DNA of 64,000 bases from Warburgia ugandensis (lineage: Eukaryota > Streptophyta > Magnoliopsida > Canellales > Canellaceae), in assembly GCA_035236585.1 (NCBI GenBank), contig CP141134.1:24110414-24174413 (forward strand), in the 5' to 3' direction. Each line of letters starts with the position of its first letter. Position 1 is the first letter of the stretch. This document shows, piece by piece, positions 10,631 through 22,290 of the stretch. The notes beneath the pieces are model-generated. The model was not told where the DNA came from. It worked only from the letters and a program-made list of their open reading frames with translations, and searched no databases. The translations under genes and the position numbers were made by a program.

Positions 10631-11494
10631 CTACATAGCACCAAATGGCCGCTTGCCCTTAAAGGGCTGGAACGCACTCCCTCTATTCCTGAGAGAGTTC
10701 TTCTCATGCATGGACGCCATATCAGCAGCATCTCGCATAGAAGTGGGTCGCGAAGAAATCACTCGATCTCTCAACCAAGGAGTCAACCCATCCACAAATC
10801 TGTCAGTTGCCTCCGTGTCTGAGGCTAGTGCGTGAGGTGCAAATCTCCTCAGTCGTGTAAATCGGTTCAGGTACTGCTGAATCGTCATATCTCTCTGCTC
10901 TAGGGTGGCAAACTCTTTCTTCATGGACTGCAATGCATGAGGTGGAAAATACTGAGTGTCGAAAGCCTGTTTAAAGGCTGCCCATGTCATCATCTCGGTC
11001 GGATCTGGTCGGGTGAGTGTGAAAGTCTGCCACCAGAAGCCGGCCTCACCTTTCAGTAGGTAGGAGGCTACTCTAACTTGATCATCTGGTGAGATCTTCA
11101 TAGCGTCGAATGTCCTCTCCCCCTCAAATAACCATCGCTCAGCCTCCTCCGTGTTACCATCGCCATAAAAGGGTTTCACCATCTTTTGAAACCTTTCCAA
11201 TAATTTGTCAATCTTCTTAGAGTCACTCGTAGCATCGCCCTCCGTGGCTCTAGGTACTGATGGCTCCTGTACTGGTTGTGAGGACTGAACTGACGAAACC
11301 ATGGGTGCCACTTTAAGTGGTGGAATAGGGTTAGCTGCATCAACAGCTGTCCTAACCTGCTGCTGTATAAGTGGTACGAGTCCTGACATTAAACGATTCA
11401 ATAACTCGGCATCTCGATCCCCTTGATCAGAGGACTCAGCAGGTGGAGCCACGGGTGTAGTAGGGGTAGACCTTGTCCTTCTCCGAGGAGCCAT
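10631..11494 (-). CDS. Element A Gag capsid-like protein (C-terminally truncated)
   Basis: A 287-codon open frame starts at an ATG 123 bp inside the primer site and begins MAPRRRTRSTP. After a disordered, Pro/Gln-rich N-part (residues 1-100) comes the retrotransposon gag domain (about residues 105-250): KPFYGDGNTEEAERWLFEGERTF is split here as two recognisable blocks, KPFYGDGNTEEAE and RWLFEGERTF, then GEAGFWWQTF and FVDGLTPWLRDRV. Gag packages the element RNA in virus-like particles. A stop at 10631 ends it before any zinc knuckle, so RNA binding is probably impaired. It is the longest uninterrupted frame of element A after the integrase. Confidence 0.85.
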   Translation of the reverse strand: MAPRRRTRSTPTTPVAPPAESSDQGDRDAELLNRLMSGLVPLIQQQVRTAVDAANPIPPLKVAPMVSSVQSSQPVQEPSVPRATEGDATSDSKKIDKLLERFQKMVKPFYGDGNTEEAERWLFEGERTFDAMKISPDDQVRVASYLLKGEAGFWWQTFTLTRPDPTEMMTWAAFKQAFDTQYFPPHALQSMKKEFATLEQRDMTIQQYLNRFTRLRRFAPHALASDTEATDRFVDGLTPWLRDRVISSRPTSMRDAADMASMHEKNSLRNRGSAFQPFKGKRPFGAM

Positions 11495-11616
11495 TTGTCA
11501 AAATTTTACATGTCACTAAGTGTAAGTTTCTCTCTCATAGTTTCTCTCTCTACAACTATTATGGACTGTTATTCACATATAAATGGACATTCACAAGGAT
11601 TATGATGGACTATACT

Positions 11617-11630
11617 GGGCTCTAATACCA
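11617..11630 (-). promoter_or_regulatory. Element A primer binding site (tRNA-iMet)
   Basis: Read on the minus strand the site is TGGTATTAGAGCCC, four bases inside the 5' LTR end. It matches the usual plant initiator-Met site TGGTATCAGAGC with one C to T change. It primes minus-strand DNA synthesis. Confidence 0.8.
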
Positions 11631-12116
11631 ACTTTGTAACACCCCAGATTTTCAAGACATTTTTTTTTATTTTTATAATGGCATTTTAATTAAGAGCATT
11701 TGGGATCCCATGAGAAAAGTTTTATTTAACATTTTACTAAACCTATCTTAAAAACTCCGGGTGTTAGTTTTCCTTTCTCAAAATGGCGTACATGTAATTT
11801 AAACATAAATAATTAATCCGCGTATAAATCAACGTCAAATAAATAGGCGCCTTTATTTTTAAATCAAATAAACGTCCAAAACACAATAATAATATGGCCC
11901 AGGGTCTATCCATCATAACATCCCATATAAATGTCCAACATATGTCCAAACATCTTAATCACATCCAAATATAAAGTATGCAGTCCATTAATAAAATCCA
12001 AATGATAATCCTGTTTAATGACTCACATCACTGTCTAACACTATAGAAAAATGGTCTTTAGCAGCTCTCACGGCTTCTCAACAGCCTTGCCTTTCCTGTT
12101 ATCGCGCTCGAGATCT

Positions 12117-12166
12117 AAGGCATTGCAAAACAAAGCAATGCCTCAGCAAGCTATCGCTTGTGTAGG
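12117..12166 (-). promoter_or_regulatory. LTR double stem-loop (A, 5' LTR)
   Basis: The main stem 12117-12144 pairs GAGGCATTGC with GCAATGCCTT around an 8-base loop. The small CAAGC/GCTTG stem lies beside it. The position in the LTR is the same as in the 3' copy. Confidence 0.6.
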
Positions 12167-12531
12167 TACATATACAATTAATGTAATAAATGAAAGAAAT
12201 AATGAACAACACTGATGAAAAGTCTAACATTTATGAAAATAGTGGTATCATAATGCCATGTTCAAATAAATGCCAATTTATTCCATATGCTAAAACATGC
12301 AATCATAGAGTTAAAACATGACATGAATCAATAAAATGAAGCATACAACAAGAATAAGGGCACCCTAAGGTAATGGGTCCCACCACATCGCACTAACATC
12401 CCTGATCAGGAGTACACGTAGTCAACCTCTGAGTGTCGTCACACCCAGGCATATCATCCATAACCATGCTCATCATACATGCACACATAATAAAAATATG
12501 GGTCATCATGCTGCAGTGGCAACCCTCCATG

Positions 12532-12901
12532 GGTATAAACCACCGCCGCTCTCTGCCGACACCATAACGGGAGACTTAGCGTCTGTCCCCATAGAAAGGC
12601 TCAGACCGGTAGTGTGGACTATCCATGTTACCAAACCCCTACCGAATGTCATCTATGGGCAGGTATTTATCATATCACAAAATCATCACATCATAATCTC
12701 GGAAGGTGGGTGGCCGGCCCTATCCCTCCTAGCATGACGCCCACCGGGCGAGAGCACCCGTCATCAAATATAAAACACGAAAATCATATGTATATGTTAA
12801 ACTCAAGAGCACTTATAGCTTGCAATCCCCAAGACATGCCCCTCATCCTGGGGTTAGCCTATAAAAGGACCAGCTACTAAGCCTCTATTCTCATTTCCAT
12901 G
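12532..12901 (-). repeat. LTR module shared with element B and the solo LTRs
   Basis: This block is absent from A's other LTR. On the element strand it matches the 0.52-kb unit of element B's LTRs (for example 14640-14900 and the 25045-26613 array), and more weakly solo LTR 1 (16790-17060) and solo LTR 2 (45680-45930). Shared pieces include GGACTATCCATG and ACGGGAGACTTA on the plus strand. It was therefore ancestral, and the left LTR lost it. Confidence 0.75.
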
Positions 12902-13399
12902 TAAATTCATGCATTTTCTATATATATAATAAGAAATAAGTCTCTAATTAAGCATAACTAATTTACATCATGCTGTAAAAGCATTTGAAATAAGTTTATT
13001 CAGTAAAAGATTTCAATTTGGAATAACCATCCTGTACTCAATGTCGCATGAAATCCATGGTAAATAATAATCGCAATTTAAAACACAATCACACATGATG
13101 CTATGTTTAAACATGGTTTAAAAATCAAGGCAAAACATTAGTTATCGTCACCTACCTCAGTGTGAGACCACTAGCTTACTAATAACTCCCTTTAACTGGT
13201 ATATTCACGTGCACTTGTACATGTCACATCACTATTTTAAAATTTTTCTAAATAAAAAGTGGTCATTTCTAAGTTTTTAAGTTAAAACTAGGTCCGCGTC
13301 ATCAATACGGTCACAACGCCTCTTCCGGATCGTGATTTGGACCTCTTTAACTCCCAAAAATCAAGTTTTAGTGAAAACTACCCTCAAATGGGGCCTGCC

Positions 13400-13680
13400 G
13401 AACCACCATAAGGTGGTTTATACCGGCGGCACCCTTTTCCGCAGGTTTACACCGGCGTATACCGGCGCACGAAGATGAACGCTGACGCAGACGCCGCACG
13501 GGACGCGCGCCGTGCGTCTTCGGCACCGTGACGCACGCGCGTCCTGGCCCCACCGTGACCGCCATCTGGTTTCTCCCCCGCACGCACGCGGCGCCGCGCT
13601 CGCGTGCGACGACACGTTGTGTGACGTCGTCCCTCGGGCGTCACCGAGTGTGTCCTGGCGTCAGCGCCAGGGCGCCGACG
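13400..13680 (-). promoter_or_regulatory. CpG-rich U3 block with TATA-like motif (element A)
   Basis: On the element strand a CpG-dense block leads into a CCGGTATA / CCGGTGTAAAC / CCGGTATAAACC cluster at about 13420-13465, around 1.2 kb from the LTR start. The similar cluster in element B suggests a shared core promoter. This is inference only. Confidence 0.4.
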
Positions 13681-14624
13681 CCATTGATGATGCCGGAGTA
13701 GACGACCGGATTCCGATCGCCTCCGGTGGAGCTACAGAGCTCCGTTTTGCGCGATTTTTGCGCCATTTTCTTCAGAATTCTCTCTAGAATCCATTTATGC
13801 CCTCCTTTTGTACTGATTTTTTCAAAAACCATGGTTTTTAAATGATTTTTCCCAAGTTTCTAAAATCATCCGTAGGTACTGGTTTTTGGATTTTCTAGAG
13901 AAATCCACCGTTGGATCACTCCCAAATTTAAAGGGTATACTCTTGGGTCTCTTGTGCACTAGTTGGACGGTGCGATTTTCAAACGGACAAGGTTTGCTCT
14001 ATGAAATCACGCTCCAACAATAGCGTGCACACAGGTTCCTAAAAATCTGATTTTTTTCCTAATTTTTAAATGTTTTCCTAAATGTTTTTCTATTTAATAA
14101 ATACAAAGAAACATAGATTGGAGGCTTACCTTGCGCCTGGCGAGAGTTGCTCGTGTTGCCAAGGTTCCACTTGCCGAAAAATCCAAGTTTTGTAGGGCTA
14201 GGGTTTTGCGTAAAAACTCAGAGAAAACGCTCAAAGTGGAGCGTTTTGGCTCTTAAAGGAGCATATATATAGGGTTTTAGAGTCTTGGGGAAGAGAAACT
14301 CTTCCCCACACGTCTCTTTCCACGTCTCTCCGACGATTTTTTCCAGCATTGATAGAGACGTGTGGAAGACGAGGGTGCCATTATCAATTTGAACCCCTGT
14401 CTAACACGTCTCTATCAAATGACCAATTTGCCCTTACAACTTTGACTGCTCATAACTCCCTCGTTTGAGCTCCGTTTTTCGCGTTCTTGGTGGCGTTGGA
14501 TTCGTATCGACAAGCACTTTCTAATTCTTATGTTTTCAGAAAAAAAATTTCATCCATAAATTTTTATTTTTATTTATTTAATAATTTCCTATTTTATCCC
14601 AAAAATTAAGGATATTACACCTGG

Positions 14625-15564
14625 TTTTACAAGATAAGCAATTTTCGTGTTTTGTGATTTACGACAAGTGCTTTCATCCATTGGATGTCATGCTAGGAGG
14701 GAGCAGGGCTGACCACCCAGCCTCTGAATTTGTGATGTGATAAACACCTACTCATAGATGACTTTTGGTAGGGGTCGGTAACATGGATAGTCCACACTAC
14801 CAGTCTGGGCCTTTCTATAGGGACGGACGTTAAGTCTCCCGTTATGGTGTCGACGAGGAGTGGCAGTGGTTGAGACCCTAGAGGGGTTGCCACTACAGCA
14901 TGACTATCCATATTTTGTTTTGTATGCTTGTATGATAAGCATGGAGATGTTATTGCCGCTTGGGTGTGACGACACTCAAAGGATTGATATGAGTAGTCAT
15001 GATCTCTGTTATATGAGTGTATGGGACACTTGTGGGACACACGTACCTTGGGATACCCTATTTGTTATTATATACTCATTGATATTGGACCATATTATAT
15101 TTTACATCTATAAGATTATCATGTTTTACATCCATGAAGTGCATGTTTCATCGCATATGATGTTTTAAGGCTATATTGGCATTGCTTATGATACTTCTAT
15201 TTTCATGGATAATTGACCTACACTTATATCAATATTGTTATTCGATTTTGTTTATTTTCACTTGTTATTATATTAAATGTCTATGTACCTACACAAGCAA
15301 TAGCTTGTTGAGGCATTGCTTTGTTTTGCAATGCCTCAGATACCGAGCACTACACCAGGAAAGGCAAGGCCATGGAGGGACAGTGATAGTAGTAGTAACT
15401 ACTTTGATTTGACTGATAAATAGCTCGGCGTGAGTGATTAGATGAACTACAATTTGAACCTATTTTATGAATTATATACCTTCATTAGATGGATTTGATT
15501 ATAACATTTATATATATATATATATTATGGCCATGTCTTTAAGTATAGTGGAATGTTATGATGG
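14625..15564 (+). repeat. Element B 5' LTR, part 2 of 3
   Basis: The LTR resumes right after element A's second CCTGG (14620-14624). It contains one copy of the 0.52-kb unit that is present three times in the 3' LTR, and the conserved hairpin. It ends at GATGG (15560-15564), the target duplication of the next insertion. Confidence 0.88.
15288..15337 (+). promoter_or_regulatory. LTR double stem-loop (B, 5' LTR)
   Basis: A small CAAGC-aata-GCTTG stem is followed by a perfect 10-bp stem, GAGGCATTGC with GCAATGCCTC (15310-15337). It lies about 515 bp from the LTR 3' end once the inserted solo LTR is removed. Confidence 0.65.
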
Positions 15565-18500
15565 TGTGACGCCCCAGGTTTTTAACAATAATATAATAAT
15601 TTATAAAAATAGTCGGGATCCCTCTTCTTCTTTTTTTAAACTATGATTTATAAAGTGACCAAAATAAAAACTTAAATAAAAGCATTTCTTTTAAAGTCTC
15701 AAGAGTCATACTCCTTTGTATTTTGGACCTTGCACATGACTAGTGCAATGCAAAATAACCTGATAAACATGACATAAGACATGACATATGGAAGACTCAG
15801 TCTCCATGCCCATCCACAAAATCAAATGCCATTTTCAATAAAAATATATACTCCAACAATGAATAAGAAAATCAAGTCATGACAAAATACCCAGGGTCCC
15901 TCCATACAGCCATCACATCCAACATGAATCAATATTATTACATTTAGGTCACATTGCAATAATAATTAAAGTACAATCTATACTCAAAACCCAAAGTGAG
16001 GTCCTGAACAAACCTTGTCATCTCTAAACATCCTCAATGTTTCACTGGGAAACTACCATCACTTTTACCTACTCTATCAGCGCGTCGACTTGTAGTCACT
16101 CTTTGTATCTGAGGCATTGCAAATAAAGCAATGGCTCAGCAAGCTATGCTTGTATAGGTGATTACGAGAAATAAAAATATGCAATAAACATTTTTGAAGA
16201 GTACCAATATTATGTCAAATATCATAAAAGTGCAATAAACACTTACGAAAAGTACCAATATCATGATGAGTATCAACAGAGCAAACCATTTATAAGGCAA
16301 ATGAAATCATTAGGTGTTTAGAATGTAAAGCTCATGAATCTCATAAATCTGAATGAACTAATCAGCATCAAAACATGCTTTTTGTCAAAGGCAATACAAC
16401 ATTAAAGTAAAACGTCATGGCATGCAAGGCATGATCAAAACATGGATGAGCATTCATTAAATGCAATAAGAATCTGTGTCCACATCGAACATAATGCATG
16501 TCATGATAAAATAGGGCACCGTCCAAAAACAAGCCCAAAGAGTGTTTCATGACACTCAATCATCGGTAATGAGTACTCATACCAAATATAGGGTCCCTCA
16601 CTTATAGCTTGCAAACCAGGTAACTCGCCCAACCCATAGGCCCACCCACATTTGGTCAGCCACATAGGCGAGTCCCTCGCCTATAGCTCGCACACTAGGT
16701 AGCTCGCCCAGCCAATAGGCCTGCCCACATCTAGCTACCCACATAGGCTTCACCCACATATAAATACCACATAAGCATACAGAATAAGTGTATGGGCTAC
16801 TATGCTGTAGTGGCAACCACACAGGATCTAAACCACTGTCGCTCCCCGTCGACACCTAAACGAAAGACTTTCTCCATCCCCATGGGGAGGAACGAACTTG
16901 TAGGGGGGACTACCCATGATACTTCCACCTACGTACATAGCCCCATACCACTCAAGGGCGGGTGTCTAATCATCATCACAAAGTTAGAGGGCAGGTGACC
17001 AATCCTACAACCCTCCTAGCATAGTACCCATTGGGTAAAAGCACCCGTCATAAAGTAGCAAAACATGTTATAAATCATGAAAAACTCCCAAGTAAAATAA
17101 ACCTCAATAGGCTGAATCAAAATACATGATAGAGTGTAAACCATCCCATGTGAAAACATGGATAATCGTACAATCAATGTCATGCTATCAAAAGCAGAGT
17201 AATAAACATGTTTTAATAAACACGATGGAGTGTAAAACACCTGCCTTAAGAATTTCAATTGAGAAATCATGATCATAAAATCAAGAAATTTTTTTGAATG
17301 TAATCACCTACCTTGATAAACGTAGTACTCCAATCAGGTGCGTAAGCTATATCACGTCATGCGCCTTGACGTACCTGTCACATCATAACTTATCGATCAC
17401 TTAGTATTCTTACATCTCAAAATAAACAAATCCAAGTGACAATTCCCTTGATCTGGCAATTAATCCTATATTAATGGCTCAAATCATCTCATAAACCCTC
17501 CATTAGGGCAATCCTGAGCTAGATGTTTGTCTTCCTAACATCTAGACTGTCATATGTCATTTTTTATTTCAATCCCGCTCATTTTCATCACGATCCATTA
17601 AATTTCAATTTTTTTTAGTAATTCACATGTATCTTTATCATTACGCATGATGGTCAGATTGCACTTTGATTAGCACATCCTAAGGCACCTGCTTAGATTG
17701 ATGGTCAAGGTCATTTTTCTTGGCAATTCAATGAGATCTACTCTTATAATCCCCTAGATTATCTCATGTTTGATGTATACAATCAAGGTCCAATGCCTAA
17801 TTATACATTGATCGGCCTATTCTAGGTCATTTAATAGTATATAGTGGTTTAACCATTTAAAAGGTGCTTAAAGTTAGGTTTTTATCTTGAATCTAGGTCT
17901 GTGTCATCGAGACGATCGCAACGCCTCTTTCGGATCATGATTTGGACCTCTGTAGCTCCTAAAATCACATTTTTCGTAATAAACGGCTCAGAAAAATCCA
18001 AAAATCAAGAAAAAGCCGCGCCGCACTTGACGCGTGTGCACTGCATGCATGTACCATCCACGTGCGAAGGCGTACAACCTGTGTGAGGATGTGTGTGCGT
18101 TGCATACCACGCAAGCCACCCGATGTCACCCATTTAGCTGTTGCCGCTGGTTGCTGTCACTAGGAATGGCAACTGGCTGGCCTTCGTCATCGAAGACGAC
18201 AGCAGAACTCTGGTCGCCACTGGCATCCCCTGGTGGTTCAAATTTCACAATCCATTTTTAAGCTTCCCTTCAACAATTTCTGTCGTTTTCTTGCACTTTT
18301 ACATGATTTTCATCAAGTTCCTAAAAATCTCCCCATTACTATTTTCTTGGTTTTTTGGCATCCTTAGTCATTCAATCACCATGAAAATTCATGGGTTTGT
18401 TCTTTGTTTCATCATACATAAGATGAATAGTACGATCATCCATCTGACACCATTTCACAGTGTTATTTTTGCAAAAATAGTGAGTTACATGCAATCGCCA

Positions 18501-18834
18501 AAAAAATGACATTCCACATCATTTTTTGGCGTTAAAAGTCATAAAACTCAATGGAATAAGCCGAAAATGGAGATGGAAAAAGAGAACGAGGTTCTACCTC
18601 TGTCAGGCCTATTATTTAATTAAATACAGAAATCAAAATAATTAGCGATTCTTCCTCAGGTCTCCGATTTTAGTGTTCTTAGTGGCGTTGGATTTCATTT
18701 TTTGAGTACGTTCCAATTATTGAGGTTTCAACTCAAGATTAAATCTCTAAAAAATTTAATTCTATAATTACCTCAATTTTTGTAAAATTTCACAAATCAT
18801 GCATTTTTAGAATTTAAAAATAGTAGATATTACA
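15565..18834 (-). mobile_element. Solo LTR 1 (3270 bp) inside B's 5' LTR
   Basis: It starts TGTGACGCCCC and ends GTAGATATTACA, between perfect GATGG duplications (15560-15564 and 18835-18839). The uninterrupted sequence is seen in B's 3' LTR at about 27010-27030. It has no primer site, polypurine tract or coding region, so it is a solo LTR left by recombination between the two LTRs of a complete element. Its end motifs and hairpin direction place the parent on the minus strand. It is the same broad family as solo LTR 2. Confidence 0.9.
16112..16160 (-). promoter_or_regulatory. LTR double stem-loop (solo LTR 1)
   Basis: On the element strand the main stem is GAGCCATTGC with GCAATGCCTC (16112-16138), one mismatch. 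The CAAGC-ata-GCTTG stem lies next to it. It is about 550 bp from the LTR 3' end. Confidence 0.55.
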
Positions 18835-18839
18835 GATGG

Positions 18840-19127
18840 ATAGACCCTAGGCCACTTTATTATGCTTTTTGGATATTTATTGTTTTAAAAATAAAGGCAT
18901 CATTGATTTTGATGTTGTATTTGATATTAGTATTGTCTTAAATTTATTGCTAGGTACTTATATTTATCTTTTAATTGTGGTCATGATGTTTTGGAAAAAG
19001 GAGATAACACTTGGAGGTTTTTAAGTAAATATTTTAATACAATAATTAATAGAATCTTTTGATTTTGGGATCCCGACTATAATTATTATTATATAAAAAA
19101 TATTATAAAAAACCCCTGGGTGTTATA
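18840..19127 (+). repeat. Element B 5' LTR, part 3 of 3
   Basis: The LTR resumes after GATGG and ends GGTGTTATA at 19127, matching the last 290 bases of the 3' LTR. The usual CA end reads TA here, a C to T change. Confidence 0.88.
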
Positions 19128-19129
19128 GT

Positions 19130-19142
19130 TGGTATCAGAGCC
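19130..19142 (+). promoter_or_regulatory. Element B primer binding site (tRNA-iMet)
   Basis: TGGTATCAGAGCC lies two bases after the 5' LTR. It is an exact match to the common plant initiator-Met primer site. Confidence 0.85.
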
Positions 19143-19265
19143 TAGTCTATTCCATCATAATCCTTACAAAGGTCCACTTATATGTAAATGACAGTCCATG
19201 AATTGTAGTTAAAGAAGAACTAATAGGAAAGAACTTACACTTAGTGATATTTGAATCCTTGATAG

Positions 19266-20110
19266 ATGACCCCTCAAAGAAGGACAAGGTCTACCCCTGC
19301 TATGTCAATTGCCCCACTTGCTGAATCCTCTGATCAAGGGGATCGCAACACTGAGTTGGTGAATAGGGTGATGCTAGGGTTGATACCCCTCATACAACAA
19401 CATATTAGGATTGCAGTTCATGTTGTGAACCCTAACCCTATGACACCACCTCTAGTGGCACCAGTGGATTCGTCTATTCATTCTACCTACCATGTGCATG
19501 CACCACCAGCACCTAAGACCACTAAGGGTGACGCTACGAGTGACTTTAAGAAGATAGATAAACTATTAGAACAATTCCAGAAGATGATTATTTGAGGCAG
19601 AGAGGACATTTGATACAATGACGATTGCACTAGAGGATTAGGTCTGGGTAGCTATCTACCTAATGAAGGGTGAGGTAGGCTTTTGGTGGCAAAATTTATA
19701 CGTACACGATCAGACCCTACAGAGATGATGACATAGGAGGCCTTTAAGCAAGCTTTTGATACCTAATACTTTCCCTCTCATGCATTGCAATTATTGAAGA
19801 AATAATTTGCCACCTTGGAGCAGAGAGATATGCCGGTTCAACAATACTTGAACTGATTTACCCGATTGAGGAGGTTTGCTCTTAATGCGCTTGCCTTGGA
19901 TAAGGAAGCAATGAACAGATTTGTGGATGGATTGACACCTTGACAGAGAGATCGGGTGATTACTTCACGACCCACGACTGTGCGAGATGCAGTTGACATG
20001 GCCTCCATGCTATAGAAGAATTTTCTTAGGACTAGAGGGAGCACTTACCAGCCCACTAAGAGCAAGAGACTTTTTATTGCCATACAGGCACATAGAGCAC
20101 TAGGTTATTA
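19266..20110 (+). pseudogene. Element B gag (broken)
   Basis: It starts with MTPQRRTRSTP, the homologue of A's Gag start, and stays open for 109 codons to a stop at 19593-19595, right after KLLEQFQKM. Between there and 20110 the gag domain is still recognisable in scattered frames (GEVGFWWQN-, FVDGLTP-like blocks), but with a deletion after QKM and several stops. Compared with A, about 25 codons around KPFYGDGNTEEAE are missing. No Gag could be made. Confidence 0.82.
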
Positions 20111-20219
20111 GCCACAGACCAAGCCTAGGAGAGACATAGAGAAGAAAAGATGTGACAGGTGCAAGGGTTGGCACCCTGGGAGAGGGTGTAGTAGATTTGA
20201 CATACCACAGCATCAGAGG

Positions 20220-20460
20220 CAGCCCCAACAGTTGCGACAGCACCAGCCACCTTTTCATAGACAACCATACAGGTGCTTTGGCTGTGGAGAAGTGGGACAT
20301 TTTATTAAAGACCATCCTAAAGGACAAAGGGAGAAGCAGGCTAAGGTGGGTGCAGAAACAGCTACCGTGTCACGTAGTCAAGGACGAGTGTTTGCCATCA
20401 CATCAAGGCAAGCACAGGCCTCGAACCAGGTCATTAAAGGTACTCTTTTAGTCTCAGACT
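20220..20460 (+). pseudogene. Element B zinc-knuckle segment
   Basis: A short open stretch includes CFGCGEVGHFIKDHP, the CCHC knuckle of the nucleocapsid, which binds element RNA. The fourth ligand, normally Cys, is His here. Basic and Gln-rich flanks and SQGRVFAI lead into the protease. Element A has lost this whole piece. Confidence 0.75.
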
Positions 20461-20800
20461 GATATGTCAGGGCCCTCTTTAGCACAGGGTCCACTCATTC
20501 TTTTATTTCATGCATTTTTGCATCTTGGCTTGATATGTGCATGTATAAATTAGCATTTGGATTGGATATTATGACAATCGTGGGAGAGACAGTAGAGACT
20601 ACTGAGTATCTCTAGAAGATACCCGTGGAAGTATCAGGCATGAGGATGGACTCGGACTTCATTTTATTAAACATGGTCTACTATGATGTTCTATTAAGAA
20701 TGGATTGGTTAGCTAACTACTGGGCTACCGTAAGAAGCAGATAATTTTTTATATACCTGAGCAACTAGAAATTTTGTTCAGAGTAGAAAAAGTTTGGCAA
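20461..20800 (+). pseudogene. Element B aspartic protease (catalytic Asp lost)
   Basis: The retropepsin active site reads FSTGSTHSFIS where A has FDTGSTHSFIS, so the catalytic Asp is gone. The later MDWLANY block is recognisable. A stop just after LLVSD and others downstream break the frame. Confidence 0.75.
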
Positions 20801-20814
20801 GTACATGCTTCATC

Positions 20815-21720
20815 TCTGCTGTGAGAGCGACATGGTTTTATTCACGGGGGTGCAAAGCGTTTCTCGCTTATGTGACCGTTGAGGACAAAAGGCATCCACA
20901 AATTAAAGATATTGATGTTGTCCATGAGTTTGCAAATGTTTTTCCTAAGGAGTTACCTAGATTGCTGCCAAGTAGAGAGATTGACTTTACTATTGACCTG
21001 GTGCCAAGTACATCGCCTATCTCTAAGGCACCATACAAAATGGCCCCAAAAGAGTTAAGAGAGCTTAAAGTACAGTTGCAAGAGTTATTTAATAAGGACT
21101 TCATCAGGCTAAGCAAGTCTCCATGGGGATCACCAGTCCTTTTTGTGAAGAAAAAGGATGGGTCACTAAGATTATGCATTGACTATCGGTTGCTGAATAG
21201 TGTCACTGTAAAGAACCTATACCCTTTGCCATGGATGATTTACTTGATCAGCTTCAATCAGCATGAGTATTCTCCAAGATAGACCTTAGGTCAGGATACC
21301 ATTAGTTAAGGGTTAGAGAAGGGGACATCTCGAAAACTACTTTTAGGAGTTGTTATAGTCACTATGAGTTTTTAGTGATGCCGTTTGGATTGACCAACGC
21401 ACCTGCAGTGTTCATGGACTTATGAATCGTGTCTTCTAAGCTTACTTGGATAAGTTTGTGAGTGTCTTTGTCAATGGCATCTTAGTTTAATCACCTAGTC
21501 ATGAAGCACAAAGGGAGCATCTCCACATGGTATTGGACAACCTTCATCGACATCGTTTGTATGCCAAGTTCAATAAATGTGATTTTTGACTAGAGTAGGT
21601 GCATTTTTTGGGCCACGTGGTATCTAAAGATGGAGTGGACATAGACCCGACCAAAGTTGAGGCAGTGCTACATTGGGAGAAGCCTAAGATAGTGACAGAG
21701 ATACATAGTTTGTTTGGACC
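20815..21720 (+). pseudogene. Element B reverse transcriptase (broken, active site lost)
   Basis: A 162-codon open piece (20794-21282) covers [19 protein letters not shown] and [13 protein letters not shown]. After a frameshift, [15 protein letters not shown] is seen. The catalytic block reads FVNGIL (about 21460-21480) in place of the Asp-Asp pair. HFLGHVVSKDG and [11 protein letters not shown] follow. Several TAG and TAA codons replace Gln, Trp or Tyr. The enzyme is dead. Confidence 0.85.
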
Positions 21721-21769
21721 GATGACAGCGAGGAGAGCTTTTAGGAGCTCAAGAGGAGGCTTACTACTG

Positions 21770-22290
21770 CCCCGGTGTTGACATTACCATCAGGTGTAGG
21801 CAGTTATGTAGTTTATTGCCATGAGGATTAGGAGCAGTATTGATGCAGCATGAAAAGGTAATTGCTTATGCGTAGAGACAGCTTAAGACACATGAGGTGA
21901 ATTACCCAACACATGATCTAGAGTTAGCAGCAGTGGTATTTGCACTAAAGTCCTAGAGACATTATCTATATGGCGAGAAGTTTGAGGTATTCACTGATCA
22001 GAAGAGCCTTAAGTACTTCTTTACTCAAAGTGATTTGAACCTGAGGAAGCGTAGATGGATGGAATATCTTAAGGACTACAATTTCACCATACAATACCAC
22101 CCAGGGAAGGCTAACATTGTTACAAATGCCTTGAGTAGGAAGTCTAGAGTAATGATTGTCAATCTGTCAACTTGAGCTAAGTTCCTTGACAGGATTTTAG
22201 CGGCACAAGGCAAAGATAAGGATAAATAGGATTTGGCAGACAGGACAAATTTTATGAGAGGACCGGATGGAGGAGTCAAATTCAAGGGTA
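21770..22290 (+). pseudogene. Element B RNase H region (broken)
   Basis: The segment matches A's RNase H at the DNA level: a VVYC start, the [15 protein letters not shown] block near 21990, and a YHPGKAN-like block near 22095. A deletion after VVYCH removes the DASGKG loop with the first catalytic Asp, and stops are frequent. Confidence 0.75.

Larger units (their letters stand above)
4497..14619 (-). mobile_element. Element A: complete Ty3/gypsy chromovirus (minus strand)
   Basis: This is a full-length LTR retrotransposon inserted in the 5' LTR of element B. It starts with TGTAACACCCC (4497) and ends with GATATTACA (14619), between perfect CCTGG duplications (4492-4496 and 14620-14624). On the minus strand the order is 5' LTR 11635-14619, primer site, gag, protease, RT, RNase H, integrase, chromodomain relic, polypurine tract, 3' LTR 4497-7100. 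The LTRs are very similar apart from a 370-bp deletion in the left one, so this element is younger than B. Its pol is broken by several stops at former Gln codons and by an altered RT active site. Confidence 0.93.
11635..14619 (-). repeat. Element A 5' LTR (2985 bp)
   Basis: This is the full-length LTR with TGTAACACCCC and GATATTACA ends. It keeps the 370-bp block 12532-12901 that the partner LTR lost. It also holds the double hairpin (12117-12166), a CpG-rich block around 13430-13660, and GTATAAACC on the element strand near 13420. Confidence 0.93.

Noticed and set aside
12498..12737. A 76-79-codon open frame antisense to the LTRs, recurring in A and in every unit of B (14693-15040, 25090-25326, 25623-25853, 26150-26380) with a shared DTITGDL motif
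   Set aside because: Comparing A and B codon by codon, differences fall mostly on second and first positions and not on third positions. This is the opposite of protein-level selection. I treat it as DNA-level conservation.
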